Shown here piece after piece: positions 14,693-22,345 of a stretch of 33,808 nucleotides of DNA. This stretch comes from Thermaceae bacterium (GTDB lineage: Bacteria > Deinococcota > Deinococci > Deinococcales > Thermaceae), in contig JADMIM010000036.1 of assembly GCA_015478585.1 (NCBI GenBank), positions 1 through 33,808 of the forward strand, written 5' to 3'. A model generated the notes under the pieces. That model had not been told where the DNA came from. It searched no databases and saw only the letters and a list, made by a program, of their open reading frames with translations. Both the position numbers and the translations under genes were made by a program. Position 1 is the first letter of the stretch. Each line of letters starts with the position of its first letter.

Positions 14693-15355
14693 GTGTTCAA
14701 AGCAGTGGTGTTTGATGCCTATGGAACGCTTTTGGACGTTAGCAGCTTGAGCGAGCTTGGAAACGAGCTTTTCCCCGGCAAGGGGGTCGCGCTGTGCGAG
14801 TTGTGGCACAAAAAGCAGCTCGAGTATTCCTGGTTGCTGTCGTTGATGGGCAAATACCAGGATTTTTGGTCGTTGACGCGCTTGGGCTTGCAATATGCCG
14901 GTGCGGCCCTGGGGCTATCTATCGGCGATACCCAAGAAGAGCGTTTGATGCAGGCCTATCTGACCTTGCCACCCTATCCTGAGGTCAGGACTAGTCTGCT
15001 GCGGCTTTCCCAGCGCTATCCGCTGGCGCTGCTTTCCAATGGCACCCCGGATATGCTCGAGAGCGTGGTACGGGTCAACAACCTCGAGACCTATCTCAGC
15101 CACGTTCTGAGCGCGGATGAGGTGGGGGTTTATAAGCCCCATCCCAAGGTATATGACTTGGTGATACAGGCTTTTTTTGCGATTCCCGGAGAAATCATGT
15201 TCGTCTCTTCTAACGGCTGGGAGGTGAGCGGGGCCAAGAGTTTTGGTTTTAGCGTAGCCTGGTGCAACCGCGCGGGCGCAACCTTCGAGACCCATGCCCC
15301 CCCGCCCGACTTGGTGGTGGAAAACCTGGAAGGTCTCGAGGCGCTGCTGCCGTGA
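14693..15355 (+). CDS. HAD-superfamily hydrolase, 2-haloacid-dehalogenase-like
   Basis: A 220-residue HAD hydrolase of the type II (S)-2-haloacid dehalogenase branch. The nucleophile is D8 in FDAYGTL with T12; motif II is LLSNGTPDML (S115); motif III Lys is in VYKPHPKVY (K148); motif IV is SSNGWEVSGAKSFGF with N174. Two residues important in the studied L-2-haloacid dehalogenase differ: its active-site Arg in the WRQKQLEY region aligns with H39 (WHKKQLEY), and its Asp180 aligns with E177. True dehalogenase activity is therefore doubtful and a phosphatase-like or other role is possible. The start is GTG 14693. Confidence 0.82.
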   Translation: MFKAVVFDAYGTLLDVSSLSELGNELFPGKGVALCELWHKKQLEYSWLLSLMGKYQDFWSLTRLGLQYAGAALGLSIGDTQEERLMQAYLTLPPYPEVRTSLLRLSQRYPLALLSNGTPDMLESVVRVNNLETYLSHVLSADEVGVYKPHPKVYDLVIQAFFAIPGEIMFVSSNGWEVSGAKSFGFSVAWCNRAGATFETHAPPPDLVVENLEGLEALLP

Positions 15356-15436
15356 GGGCAGGGTGTAGGGGGTAGGAGGGTCAAGGGCGACCCCCCGAAG
15401 TTCCGGTGACAGTAGCAATTTCGTACCTATCTCGCT

Positions 15437-15464
15437 CCCCCTGCGCGCAGGGGGGGTCGTTTTT
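15437..15464 (+). terminator. Intrinsic terminator between convergent HAD and thioesterase genes
   Basis: CCCCCTGCGCGCAGGGGG is a perfect palindrome, followed within 4 nt by TTTTT. An outer arm CGACCCCCC near 15390 can also pair with GGGGGGTCG. Confidence 0.6.
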
Positions 15465-15476
15465 AGTTCTCCGCCC

Positions 15477-15869
15477 TCAGCTCTCTGCGGGTTCCCCCAC
15501 TTCGACAGGCTTGCCGCTCTCGTCCACCGCCACATAGGTCAGGTTGCCGCGTGTGGCGAGCATCTTGCTCTCTTTGAGGTTCTCGCGGTAGACCTCGACC
15601 TCGACGGTCATGGAGGTACGGCCTACCCGCACCACTCTGGCGACGACCTCGAGCAAATCCCCTATCCGAATCGGCACCTCGAACACCACCTCGCCTACCC
15701 GTACCGTCACGCAGCGCTTTCTCGAGCGGCGGATGGCCGCATACGAGCCCACCTTGTCCATCAGGCCTAGCACGAAGCCACCGAAGGCATAACCGCCGGG
15801 GTTGGCATGCTCGGGGAAGACCAGCTCGAGGGTTCTGGCAGTGCTGACATGCTCCTGGGTCTCGTCCAC
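15477..15869 (-). CDS. Hotdog-fold acyl-CoA thioesterase
   Basis: A 130-residue single-hotdog acyl-CoA hydrolase of the YciA/BFIT type, which releases free acids and CoA. Features are PEHANPGGYAFGGFVLGLMD, where the stretch before the MD pair contains the active-site helix, CVTVRVGEVVFEVPIRIGDL and GRTSMTVEVEVY, then ATRGNLTYVAVDE. Family members usually have G-X-L/I-F-G-G before the helix; here it is GGYAFGG. The start is GTG 15869 with TAGAAT 6 nt upstream. It faces the HAD gene across a terminator. Confidence 0.85.
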   Translation of the reverse strand: MDETQEHVSTARTLELVFPEHANPGGYAFGGFVLGLMDKVGSYAAIRRSRKRCVTVRVGEVVFEVPIRIGDLLEVVARVVRVGRTSMTVEVEVYRENLKESKMLATRGNLTYVAVDESGKPVEVGEPAES

Positions 15870-15875
15870 CTCAGC

Positions 15876-15881
15876 ATTCTA
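15876..15881 (-). promoter_or_regulatory. Leaderless -10 box of the thioesterase gene
   Basis: TAGAAT on the minus strand, 6 nt before the GTG at 15869. Confidence 0.45.
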
Positions 15882-16031
15882 CGCAGCCTCTAGAAGTGAA
15901 GGTAGTGACTGCTGGCAGAAGTCGCGGATAGCTCATGGCGGGATAGCCAATAGCTACGACGACCGCTCGAGCGGGTCAATGGTCAGCACGGTGAGCGGGC
16001 CAGGGTTGATTCCCGCCCACTAACCCAGGGG

Positions 16032-16292
16032 CTAGAGTTTCCATACAGCCAGGACGCTGGGGTCAATGGGGGTGAGCAAGTGCGGGCCTTCCAGATGCGC
16101 TGCCTCGCCCCTGCGCAGGTGCAGGTAGCTCTTGTCGGGCAGGTCTACGACCACCTCGCCCTCCAGCAGCAGGTACATTCGTGCCTCTGTGACTTCTTCG
16201 GGCTCCTTCAGCACGTAAGAGCGGAAGCCCTTAACTCCTGGAAAGCGGGCCTCGCCCTGGGCTTTAGCTAGACGAATGAGATGAAGTTTCAT
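16032..16292 (-). CDS. Small cupin-like protein
   Basis: An 86-residue protein with a single-domain cupin pattern: YLLLEGEVVVDLPDKSYLHL, then RRGEAAHLEGPHLLTPID. Many cupins bind metal through H-X-H and E residues; here only a glutamate (LLLEGEV) and two later His (HLEGPHL) are seen, so metal binding is uncertain. The function is not known. I took ATG 16292, because codons upstream are decayed repeat text; TAACTT lies 7 nt before it, fitting the leaderless pattern. It is downstream of topA, separated by about 150 bp of repeat-like sequence. Confidence 0.65.
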   Translation of the reverse strand: MKLHLIRLAKAQGEARFPGVKGFRSYVLKEPEEVTEARMYLLLEGEVVVDLPDKSYLHLRRGEAAHLEGPHLLTPIDPSVLAVWKL

Positions 16293-16299
16293 GGGGGTC

Positions 16300-16305
16300 A
16301 AGTTA
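16300..16305 (-). promoter_or_regulatory. Leaderless -10 box of the cupin gene
   Basis: TAACTT on the minus strand, 7 nt before the ATG at 16292. Confidence 0.35.
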
Positions 16306-16445
16306 GGAGTCAAAGGTCGAAGGTCGAAGGCCAAAGACTTCACGTCCAGCACGTGGATTTCTATCAACTCGATTTCCGCGTCCCTGACGCGAGCTGAACT
16401 TTTCGCTTTTGGCCTTCGGCTCTAGACCTTTGACCTTTGACATAT

Positions 16446-19259
16446 TTACGCGCCCACCATTTCCTTCTTGGCCTTGCCATATTCCATGCGAATCTTGAAC
16501 ATGGCTTGGCGGAACAGCTTGAGCGTGTCATCCTTGGACTTTCCCAGCCCTTTGGCGACCTCAGCGACGGCTTTCTGAGCGCCTTGTGTGCGGCGGGCGA
16601 CCTCGGCCTGTTCGGGCGTGATTCCGGCTTTAGATAAAAAGGGCTCGAGGTCTTTCCAGGTGGCGGGTTTGTCGTTGGCAGCCTTTCTGGGGGCTGCTTT
16701 GGGCTTCTCGCCCACCGGCTTGCGTGAGCGGCCAAACTCCATCCGTAGCTTGAACATGGCCTGCCGGAAGAGCTTGAGCGCGGCCCCCTCCTCCAAACCC
16801 AGTGCTTTAGCGGCAGCGGGCACGGCTGATTGTGCCCCCTGAGTCCGGTGGGCCATCTCAGCTTGGTCGGTGGGCAAGCCCACAGCGACGATCAAGGGTT
16901 CTAACTGGGCCCAGGTCGCGGGCGGCCCAGCAGGTTCCTTAGTCGCTTTTTTGGCGGTCGTGCCTTTGCCTCGGGCTTTTGCCCCTCGACTTTTGACCTT
17001 CGAGGCTCTCTCGGCCCGGCGCTCGTTCAGGGCCTGCAAATCCGGCCCGCCGTAGCGCTGGCAGCTGGGGTTGGAGCAGGCCACCTTATCCTTGCCCTTT
17101 TGAATCTCGTTCCACCCACAAATCGCGCACTTCGACTCGAGCACCTTATCGAAGGCCAGGAAGTCACAGGCGCTGTTGTTGCAGCGGTAGTAGGGTTTGC
17201 CGCGCTTGCTGATGCGCTGGACGATCTCCCCGGCGTGGCACTTGGGACACTCGATGCCGGTGGAAGGGCTTTCGTCACGGGTGTAGTCGCAGTCGGGGTA
17301 GCGGCTACAGGAGATAAAGCTGCCGTAGCGCCCGTGGCGACGCACCAGTTGGCCCTGGTGGCACTTGGGGCACTCTTCGCCGATAGGCTCGGCAGCCTTT
17401 TTGGCCTCGAGGCGTTCGGTGTGTTTGCACTCGGGGTAGCCGGTGCAGCCCAAAAACTGCCCGAAACGCGAAACCCTCAGCTCCATCGGCCTGCCGCAGA
17501 CTGGGCAGAGCTTTTGCGGAATCTTGGCGTATTCGTCGAGGAAGGGCTCGTAGAACTCCCGCACCACCTTGGGCCAAAGGGCCTTGCCCTCCTCGACAGC
17601 ATCCAGGCGCTCTTCCATGCGGGCGGTGAACTCGTAGGCCACCACGCCGGGGAAAGCCTGCACCAGATAACCAATAACCTCGCGCCCTAGCGGGGTGGGG
17701 CGCAGCGATTTGTTCTGGCGCTCGAGGTACTGCCTGCGTTCCAAGGTGTCAATGGTGGGTGCATACGTCGAGGGCCGCCCAATGCCCATCTCTTCCATCA
17801 CCTTAACTAAGCTGGCATCGCTGTAGCGGGGCGGCGGCTCGGTAAAGTGTTGCTCGGGTTTGAGGTCTAGAAGTTTCGCGGGTGCATTTTCTCTAAGTGG
17901 GGGGAGCAGGTTCTCGGCATCGTCGCCCTCCTCACGCCCGTACACCTTGAGGAAGCCGTCGAACTTCAGAACCGAGCCCACCGCACGGAAGGTGAACTCC
18001 CCCAGGGCATCGCTTGTGTGACCGGCTGCGCCGGAAACCTGGCCTTCGACATTCACCGTGGTCTGGTCGAAAACCGCCGGGGTCATCTGGCTCGCCACAA
18101 AGTGTTGCCAGACCAGGTTGTAGAGCTTGTACTCGTCTTCCTCGAGCCTATTTTTGATGCTGTCGGGAGTCCGCAGGGCTGAGGTCGGGCGCACCGCCTC
18201 GTGGGCATCCTGGGCATTGGCGGCCTTCTTGGTCGAGTAGAAGTTGGCCTTCTCCGGCAGGTAGGGTTTCCCGAACTTGTCGGGAATCATCTTCCGCACT
18301 TCGTCCAGGGCATCCTGTGAGACCCGCACCGAGTCGGTACGCATATAGGTGATCAGGCCCACCGTGCCCTCGGGCAAGTCCACGCCTTCGTAGAGGCGTT
18401 GAGCCACGCGCATGGTTCGGCTGGCGGTCCAGCCCATGCGGCTGCTGGCGGCTTGCTGAAGCGTGGAGGTGGTGAAAGGGGCGGCGGGGTTGCGTTTGCG
18501 CTCGCGCCGCTCGAGGCTGGCGATGCGGTAGCTCGAGATGCCTTTTATCCGGTTGGCGATATCTCGAGCCTGGGCCTCGTTGGTGATGAGGAACTTCTCG
18601 CCCTGCTGAACCCGCTCTTTGCCCACGCTATAGAGCATGGCCTTGAACTTGGCGGCCTCACTTTCAAACTGGCCTTCAACTGTCCAGTATTCCTGTGGCA
18701 CGAAGGCTTCGATGGCCTGCTCTCGCTCTACAATTAACCGCAGCGCCACCGACTGTACCCGCCCTGCCGAGAGCGCCCGGCGGCGAAACTCCATGCTCAG
18801 GACGGGGGAGAGCTGGTAGCCCACCAGCCGGTCTAGCACGCGCCTGGCCTGCTGCGCATCCACCAGGCTCTGGTCTATCGGGCGCGGCTTGCGCACCGCC
18901 TCGCGCACCACCCTGGGGGTGATTTCGTGGAACTCCACCCGCAGGTTGTTGGTGGGGTCTAGGTCTAAGAGCCGAGCTACGTGCCAGCCGATGGCCTCGC
19001 CTTCGCGGTCGGGGTCGGTGGCGATGAGCACGCGCTTGCCCTTGGCGGCCCGCTTCAGCTCGTCTACTACCGGCTTCTTATCCTTCTTGACTTCATAGGC
19101 GGGGGCAAAATCATTGGCCACATCCACCCCCATGTCCCGCTCGGGGAGATCGGCCACGTGGCCTTTGCTGGCTTTTACCTCAAACCCCGCGCCCAGCATT
19201 TTGGCGATGCTCTTGGCCTTGGCGGGGGATTCTACTACGACTAGGGTCGAATCTGGCAT
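16446..19259 (-). CDS. topA: DNA topoisomerase I (type IA) with duplicated C-terminal domain
   Basis: A 937-residue topoisomerase that relaxes negative supercoils by single-strand passage. The Toprim domain holds E10 and the D82-D84-E86 metal triad (ATDPDREGEAIGW); the catalytic tyrosine is Y305 in GLITYMRTDS. Four Cys4 zinc ribbons follow: C585/588/605/611, C630/633/651/657, C671/674/693/698 and C711/714/728/733. After a basic linker (about 748-778) come two copies of a unit of about 64 residues at 780-843 and 865-928, sharing HRTQGAQ/RRTQGAQ and LKLFRQAMFK-RME. Residues 408-421 (VSGAAGHTSDALGE) look like an insertion. The start is ATG, with AATACT 7 nt and TTGACA further upstream. Confidence 0.95.
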   Translation of the reverse strand: MPDSTLVVVESPAKAKSIAKMLGAGFEVKASKGHVADLPERDMGVDVANDFAPAYEVKKDKKPVVDELKRAAKGKRVLIATDPDREGEAIGWHVARLLDLDPTNNLRVEFHEITPRVVREAVRKPRPIDQSLVDAQQARRVLDRLVGYQLSPVLSMEFRRRALSAGRVQSVALRLIVEREQAIEAFVPQEYWTVEGQFESEAAKFKAMLYSVGKERVQQGEKFLITNEAQARDIANRIKGISSYRIASLERRERKRNPAAPFTTSTLQQAASSRMGWTASRTMRVAQRLYEGVDLPEGTVGLITYMRTDSVRVSQDALDEVRKMIPDKFGKPYLPEKANFYSTKKAANAQDAHEAVRPTSALRTPDSIKNRLEEDEYKLYNLVWQHFVASQMTPAVFDQTTVNVEGQVSGAAGHTSDALGEFTFRAVGSVLKFDGFLKVYGREEGDDAENLLPPLRENAPAKLLDLKPEQHFTEPPPRYSDASLVKVMEEMGIGRPSTYAPTIDTLERRQYLERQNKSLRPTPLGREVIGYLVQAFPGVVAYEFTARMEERLDAVEEGKALWPKVVREFYEPFLDEYAKIPQKLCPVCGRPMELRVSRFGQFLGCTGYPECKHTERLEAKKAAEPIGEECPKCHQGQLVRRHGRYGSFISCSRYPDCDYTRDESPSTGIECPKCHAGEIVQRISKRGKPYYRCNNSACDFLAFDKVLESKCAICGWNEIQKGKDKVACSNPSCQRYGGPDLQALNERRAERASKVKSRGAKARGKGTTAKKATKEPAGPPATWAQLEPLIVAVGLPTDQAEMAHRTQGAQSAVPAAAKALGLEEGAALKLFRQAMFKLRMEFGRSRKPVGEKPKAAPRKAANDKPATWKDLEPFLSKAGITPEQAEVARRTQGAQKAVAEVAKGLGKSKDDTLKLFRQAMFKIRMEYGKAKKEMVGA
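16982..17005. repeat. Dispersed repeat text inside the topA linker
   Basis: TCGACTTTTGACCTTCGA is identical over 18 bases to the intergenic sequence near 12429-12446. It encodes part of KVKSRGAK in the linker between the zinc ribbons and the first C-terminal unit. Confidence 0.5.
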
Positions 19260-19266
19260 ACGGCTA

Positions 19267-19297
19267 AGTATTGAGGGGGGTTTGGGCTTTTTGTCAA
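19267..19297 (-). promoter_or_regulatory. Candidate leaderless promoter of topA
   Basis: Minus strand: perfect TTGACA (19292-19297), a 19-nt spacer and AATACT (19267-19272), ending 7 nt before the ATG. Confidence 0.45.
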
Positions 19298-19411
19298 GTA
19301 CGCGCTGCTCAATTGCCGGTCAAAACCTTGACGGAAAGGCGTTTTTCTCGAGCCCCCACCCAGCGGGGCTTCGGAGCTAATGAAATAATACTTCAAAAGA
19401 GAACACTATTG

Positions 19412-19432
19412 ACAAAACATTACGTGATTTGT
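19412..19432. promoter_or_regulatory. Operator-like inverted repeat upstream of the sugar transporter
   Basis: ACAAAACA, 5 nt, then TGATTTGT: arms match at 7 of 8 positions around a central base at 19422. It abuts the -35 box, where a repressor would block transcription. The 332-bp gap 19260-19591 otherwise holds only the two promoters and a long leader; no gene is seen. Confidence 0.5.
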
Positions 19433-19460
19433 TAGAACATATGGCGTAAAACTTTATAAT
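19432..19460 (+). promoter_or_regulatory. Promoter of the sugar-transport operon
   Basis: TTAGAA (19432-19437), a 17-nt spacer and perfect TATAAT (19455-19460). A further TTGACA lies at 19409-19414, 17 nt before TTAGAA. Transcription would begin near 19467, leaving a leader of about 125 nt that contains paired GCGTGC and GCACGC. Confidence 0.65.
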
Positions 19461-19577
19461 AGCGTGCGCCTCCAAGGGGTTATGCTGTAGACCTCAAACG
19501 ATTGCCAGAGCACGCAGGGGGTAGGGAAGGGTCAACTGTCTTTGCGATAGGTGTGGGTCGGCACGAGACTTTGTTGT

Positions 19578-19583
19578 AGGAGG
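19578..19583 (+). promoter_or_regulatory. Strong ribosome binding site of the sugar-binding protein gene
   Basis: Perfect AGGAGG 8 nt before ATG 19592; it decides the start and contrasts with the many leaderless genes nearby. Confidence 0.8.
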
Positions 19584-19591
19584 ATAGGGCT

Positions 19592-20857
19592 ATGGGCAAA
19601 AAATTGGTCTGGTTGGCAGTAGCGGGTATGTTGGCTAGCTTTAGCCTGGGCTTGGCGCAGAAGACCAAGCTGACCATCGAAAGCTGGCGCAACGACGACC
19701 TGAAAATCTGGCAAGACACCATTCTGCCAGCCTTCATGAAGAAGTATCCCAACATCGAGGTGGTGTTCGCTCCCAGCGCTCCCACCGAATACAACGCGGT
19801 GCTGGCCGCTAAGCTTCAAGCGGGCACGGCAGGCGACCTGATTACCTGTCGCCCTTTTGACCTGAGCCTCGAGCTGTACAAAGCCAAGCATCTGGATAGC
19901 CTCAACGACCTCAAGGGCATGGACAACTATTCCGAGGTCGCCAAAGCCGCCTGGAGCACCGACGACGGCAAAACCACCTTCTGCGTGCCGATGGCCGCAG
20001 TGATTCACGGCTTTTTGTACAACAAGGCCATCTTCAAGGAACTGGGCCTCACCGAACCCAAGACCGAGGCAGAGTTCCTGGCAGTACTGGCTAAAATCAA
20101 GGCCAGTGGTAAATACACCCCGCTGGTGATGGGCACCAAAGACCAGTGGGAATCTGCCACCATGGGCTACCAGAACATTGGCCCCACGCTATGGAACGGT
20201 GAGACGGGCCGCAAAGGGCTCATCTCGGGCAAAGCGGCTTACAACAAGGGCGGTTTCCTGCAAGCCTTTGAAGCCCTCGCCAAGTGGAGGCCCTATCTGG
20301 GCAATGGCTACCAGGCTCAAGCCTACCCAGATTCGCAAAACCTCTTTGCCAACGGGCGCGGGGCCATCTACCCGGCCGGCTCGTGGGATATCGGGACTTT
20401 CCGTCAGATGAACCCCAAGCTCGAGCTGGGTGCCTTCAAGCCCTACACCTTCGGCTCCGGCCCCTGCGTCATTGACGACCACCCCGACATCGCTATGGGC
20501 CTCAACTCGGCCAGCAAGAATAAAGAGGCGGCCCGCACCTTCTTGAGCTGGATTGCCTCCGACGAGTTTGCCCAGCTCTACGCCAACGCCCTGCCGGGCT
20601 TCTTCCCTCTGGCGAACGTGAAATACACCGTATCGGATCCGGTAGCCCAGCAGTTCCTGGACTGGCGTAAGGAGTGCCAGACCACCTTCCGCTCCTCGTA
20701 CCAGATTCTCTCGCGCAACGCCAATCCCAACAACGAAAACGACCTCTGGAATGCCTCGGCTCAAGTCCTGAACGGCACCTTTACACCCGTGCAAGCCGCC
20801 AACTACGTGCAGTCACGCCTGGCTTCGTGGTACGCCCCGCAGAAGGGCAACAAGTAG
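19592..20857 (+). CDS. ABC transporter sugar-binding protein (CUT1 type)
   Basis: A 421-residue secreted solute-binding protein. The N-terminal signal peptide (MGKKLVWLAVAGMLASFSLG, cleaved near LAQ) is followed by the typical family-1 binding-protein pattern: KLTIESWRNDDLKIWQDTIL, AFMKKYPNIEVVF, YNAVLAAKLQAGTAGDLITC and, towards the C-terminus, GLNSASKNKEAARTFLSWIA. It captures a carbohydrate outside the membrane for the two permeases downstream. The sugar is not evident; the neighbouring oxidoreductases and kinase suggest a polyol, inositol-like or amino-sugar compound (inference). It is the first gene of the operon and has a perfect ribosome binding site and promoter. Confidence 0.9.
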   Translation: MGKKLVWLAVAGMLASFSLGLAQKTKLTIESWRNDDLKIWQDTILPAFMKKYPNIEVVFAPSAPTEYNAVLAAKLQAGTAGDLITCRPFDLSLELYKAKHLDSLNDLKGMDNYSEVAKAAWSTDDGKTTFCVPMAAVIHGFLYNKAIFKELGLTEPKTEAEFLAVLAKIKASGKYTPLVMGTKDQWESATMGYQNIGPTLWNGETGRKGLISGKAAYNKGGFLQAFEALAKWRPYLGNGYQAQAYPDSQNLFANGRGAIYPAGSWDIGTFRQMNPKLELGAFKPYTFGSGPCVIDDHPDIAMGLNSASKNKEAARTFLSWIASDEFAQLYANALPGFFPLANVKYTVSDPVAQQFLDWRKECQTTFRSSYQILSRNANPNNENDLWNASAQVLNGTFTPVQAANYVQSRLASWYAPQKGNK

Positions 20858-20860
20858 CGT

Positions 20861-20985
20861 AGTTTCCTCCCGGAGGGTAGGGTGGGGGGTTTGTAGGGAC
20901 GCACGGCTGTGCGTCCTAGACTAGCCAGAACGAAACCTGCGGTTTCGACCCCCCTCCCAGCCTCCCCCGCAAGGGGGGAGGGGAC
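20861..20985. repeat. Cluster of three hairpins between the binding-protein and HIT genes
   Basis: Perfect stems GGACGCAC-GTGCGTCC (20897-20916) and CGAAACC-GGTTTCG (20931-20947), and CCTCCCCC-GGGGGAGG (20961-20981). The last stem hides the only purine-rich stretch that could serve as a ribosome binding site for the next gene. May stabilise or attenuate the transcript after the binding-protein gene. Confidence 0.7.
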
Positions 20986-20995
20986 TGGTTAAGCT

Positions 20996-21412
20996 ATGTG
21001 CGATTTACCTCTTTGTGAGCGGATTTACAGCGAAGGCAACTGGCGGGTGGTGCATTCGTATAACACTGCCCTCGAGGGTTGGCTCTGTCTCGTCCACGAG
21101 AAGAAAATTGCCACCCTGACTGAGATGACCCAGGAGGACGCGGCGATACTGGGCCAGCTCATCCGGCGGGTCTCGGCGGCAGTACAAAGCGTGACGGGCG
21201 CGGTAAAGACTTACCTAATGCAGTTCGCGGATAGCACCGAACACCCCTATGTGCATTTCCATGCCGTTCCGCGCATGGCCGACCTCCCTCCAGACCGACG
21301 TGGCCCCAGTTCTATGCTTTACATCGGCGTTCCCGAGGAGCAAATGGTGGCGCTCGGGCGCCGCAACGCAATCGCCGCGCAGGTGCGCGATTACCTGCTA
21401 TCGAACCCATAA
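20996..21412 (+). CDS. HIT-family nucleotide hydrolase/transferase with altered triad
   Basis: A 138-residue protein of the histidine-triad superfamily, whose members cleave dinucleoside polyphosphates or nucleoside phosphoramidates. The C-terminal motif reads HPYVHFHAVPR: the middle His (H87, the nucleophile position) and last His (H89) are kept, but the first His of the triad is Tyr85. N-terminal CLVHEKKIATLTEM and the helix that follows agree with the fold. The gene lies between the binding-protein and permease genes of a sugar transporter and ends 3 bp before the permease ATG. It is probably co-transcribed although its role there is unknown. Confidence 0.75.
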   Translation: MCDLPLCERIYSEGNWRVVHSYNTALEGWLCLVHEKKIATLTEMTQEDAAILGQLIRRVSAAVQSVTGAVKTYLMQFADSTEHPYVHFHAVPRMADLPPDRRGPSSMLYIGVPEEQMVALGRRNAIAAQVRDYLLSNP

Positions 21413-21415
21413 ACT

Positions 21416-22345
21416 ATGAACAGAAAGCCCTTTCCCACTAGCACTGGCGCAGCCAGACCCGGTCTGCGGTTTCGCTGGCATATCCTGGTGTTTTTAGCCC
21501 CGGCAGTGCTGATTTACAGTGTTTTTATGATTTATCCGCTTTTCAACTCGCTGTGGCTCTCGCTCAACAATGTCCACGGTGAGGCCAAGGCCTTTGTGGG
21601 GCTGCAAAACTATCACACCCTGTTTTCCGCAGAGCAGTGGGCCAAACCTTTTTGGAATGCACTTTGGAACAACTTAAAGTTTTTTGTCATCCACATGCTG
21701 GTGCAAAACCCGGTGGGGCTACTGCTGGCGGCCCTGCTGGTCTCGAGAATCCGGGGTGCGTCTATCTACCGCACCCTCATCTTCACACCCACCATTCTTT
21801 CGGTGGTGATAATCGGCTTTATCTGGAAGCTGATCTTGAACCCGGTATGGGGGGTGCTCAACCCGATTGGGATTAATCAGCCCTTTTTGGGCTTAGAGTC
21901 CACCGCCCTGCCCACTTTGGCCCTGATTTCGGTCTGGCAGAATATCGGCATCCCGATGATGCTGTTCCTGGCTGCCCTGATTCGTATCCCCGAGGAACTG
22001 ATGGAAGCCAGCCGGGTAGATGGGGCCAATGCCTGGACGACCTTCTGGCGCATCCAGTTCCCCCTGATTTTGCCCACGGTGGGTATCGTGGCCGTCCTGA
22101 CCTTCGTGGGCAACTTCAACGCCTTCGACCTGATTTATGCGACCCAAGGCGCACTGGCTGGGCCAAACTTTGCCTCAGACATCCTGGGCACGTTCTTTTT
22201 CCGCACTTTTTTCGGCTACCAGCTTCAGCCTGGCGACCCCTACATGGGGGCTACTGTGGCAGGGGTGATGCTGCTAGTTATCCTGGTCGGGGTGTTGGTT
22301 TACCTCTTCACCTGGCAGCGGCGCTTGCAGGATATCCAGTTTTAG
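21416..22345 (+). CDS. ABC sugar permease, MalF/UgpA type
   Basis: A 309-residue inner-membrane permease with about six membrane segments (first: WHILVFLAPAVLIYSVFMIY). The EAA loop that docks the ATPase is EELMEASRVDGANAWTTFWR followed by IQFPLILPT, the CUT1 consensus. It works with the second permease at 22760 and the binding protein at 19592. No ATPase gene occurs in the window, so a shared MsmK/MalK-like ATPase must power it, as is common for CUT1 systems. The start is only 3 bp after the HIT stop. Confidence 0.92.
   Translation: MNRKPFPTSTGAARPGLRFRWHILVFLAPAVLIYSVFMIYPLFNSLWLSLNNVHGEAKAFVGLQNYHTLFSAEQWAKPFWNALWNNLKFFVIHMLVQNPVGLLLAALLVSRIRGASIYRTLIFTPTILSVVIIGFIWKLILNPVWGVLNPIGINQPFLGLESTALPTLALISVWQNIGIPMMLFLAALIRIPEELMEASRVDGANAWTTFWRIQFPLILPTVGIVAVLTFVGNFNAFDLIYATQGALAGPNFASDILGTFFFRTFFGYQLQPGDPYMGATVAGVMLLVILVGVLVYLFTWQRRLQDIQF

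Noticed and set aside
14621-14893. N-terminal extension of yebC by about 90 residues
   Set aside because: It is antisense to the well-supported HAD gene, and YebC proteins begin MAGHSKW.
15870-16031. Possible gene remnant on the minus strand (LTVLTIDPLERSS then stop)
   Set aside because: The frame is short and I could not connect it to a family; it may be a decayed 3' end but is not supportable.
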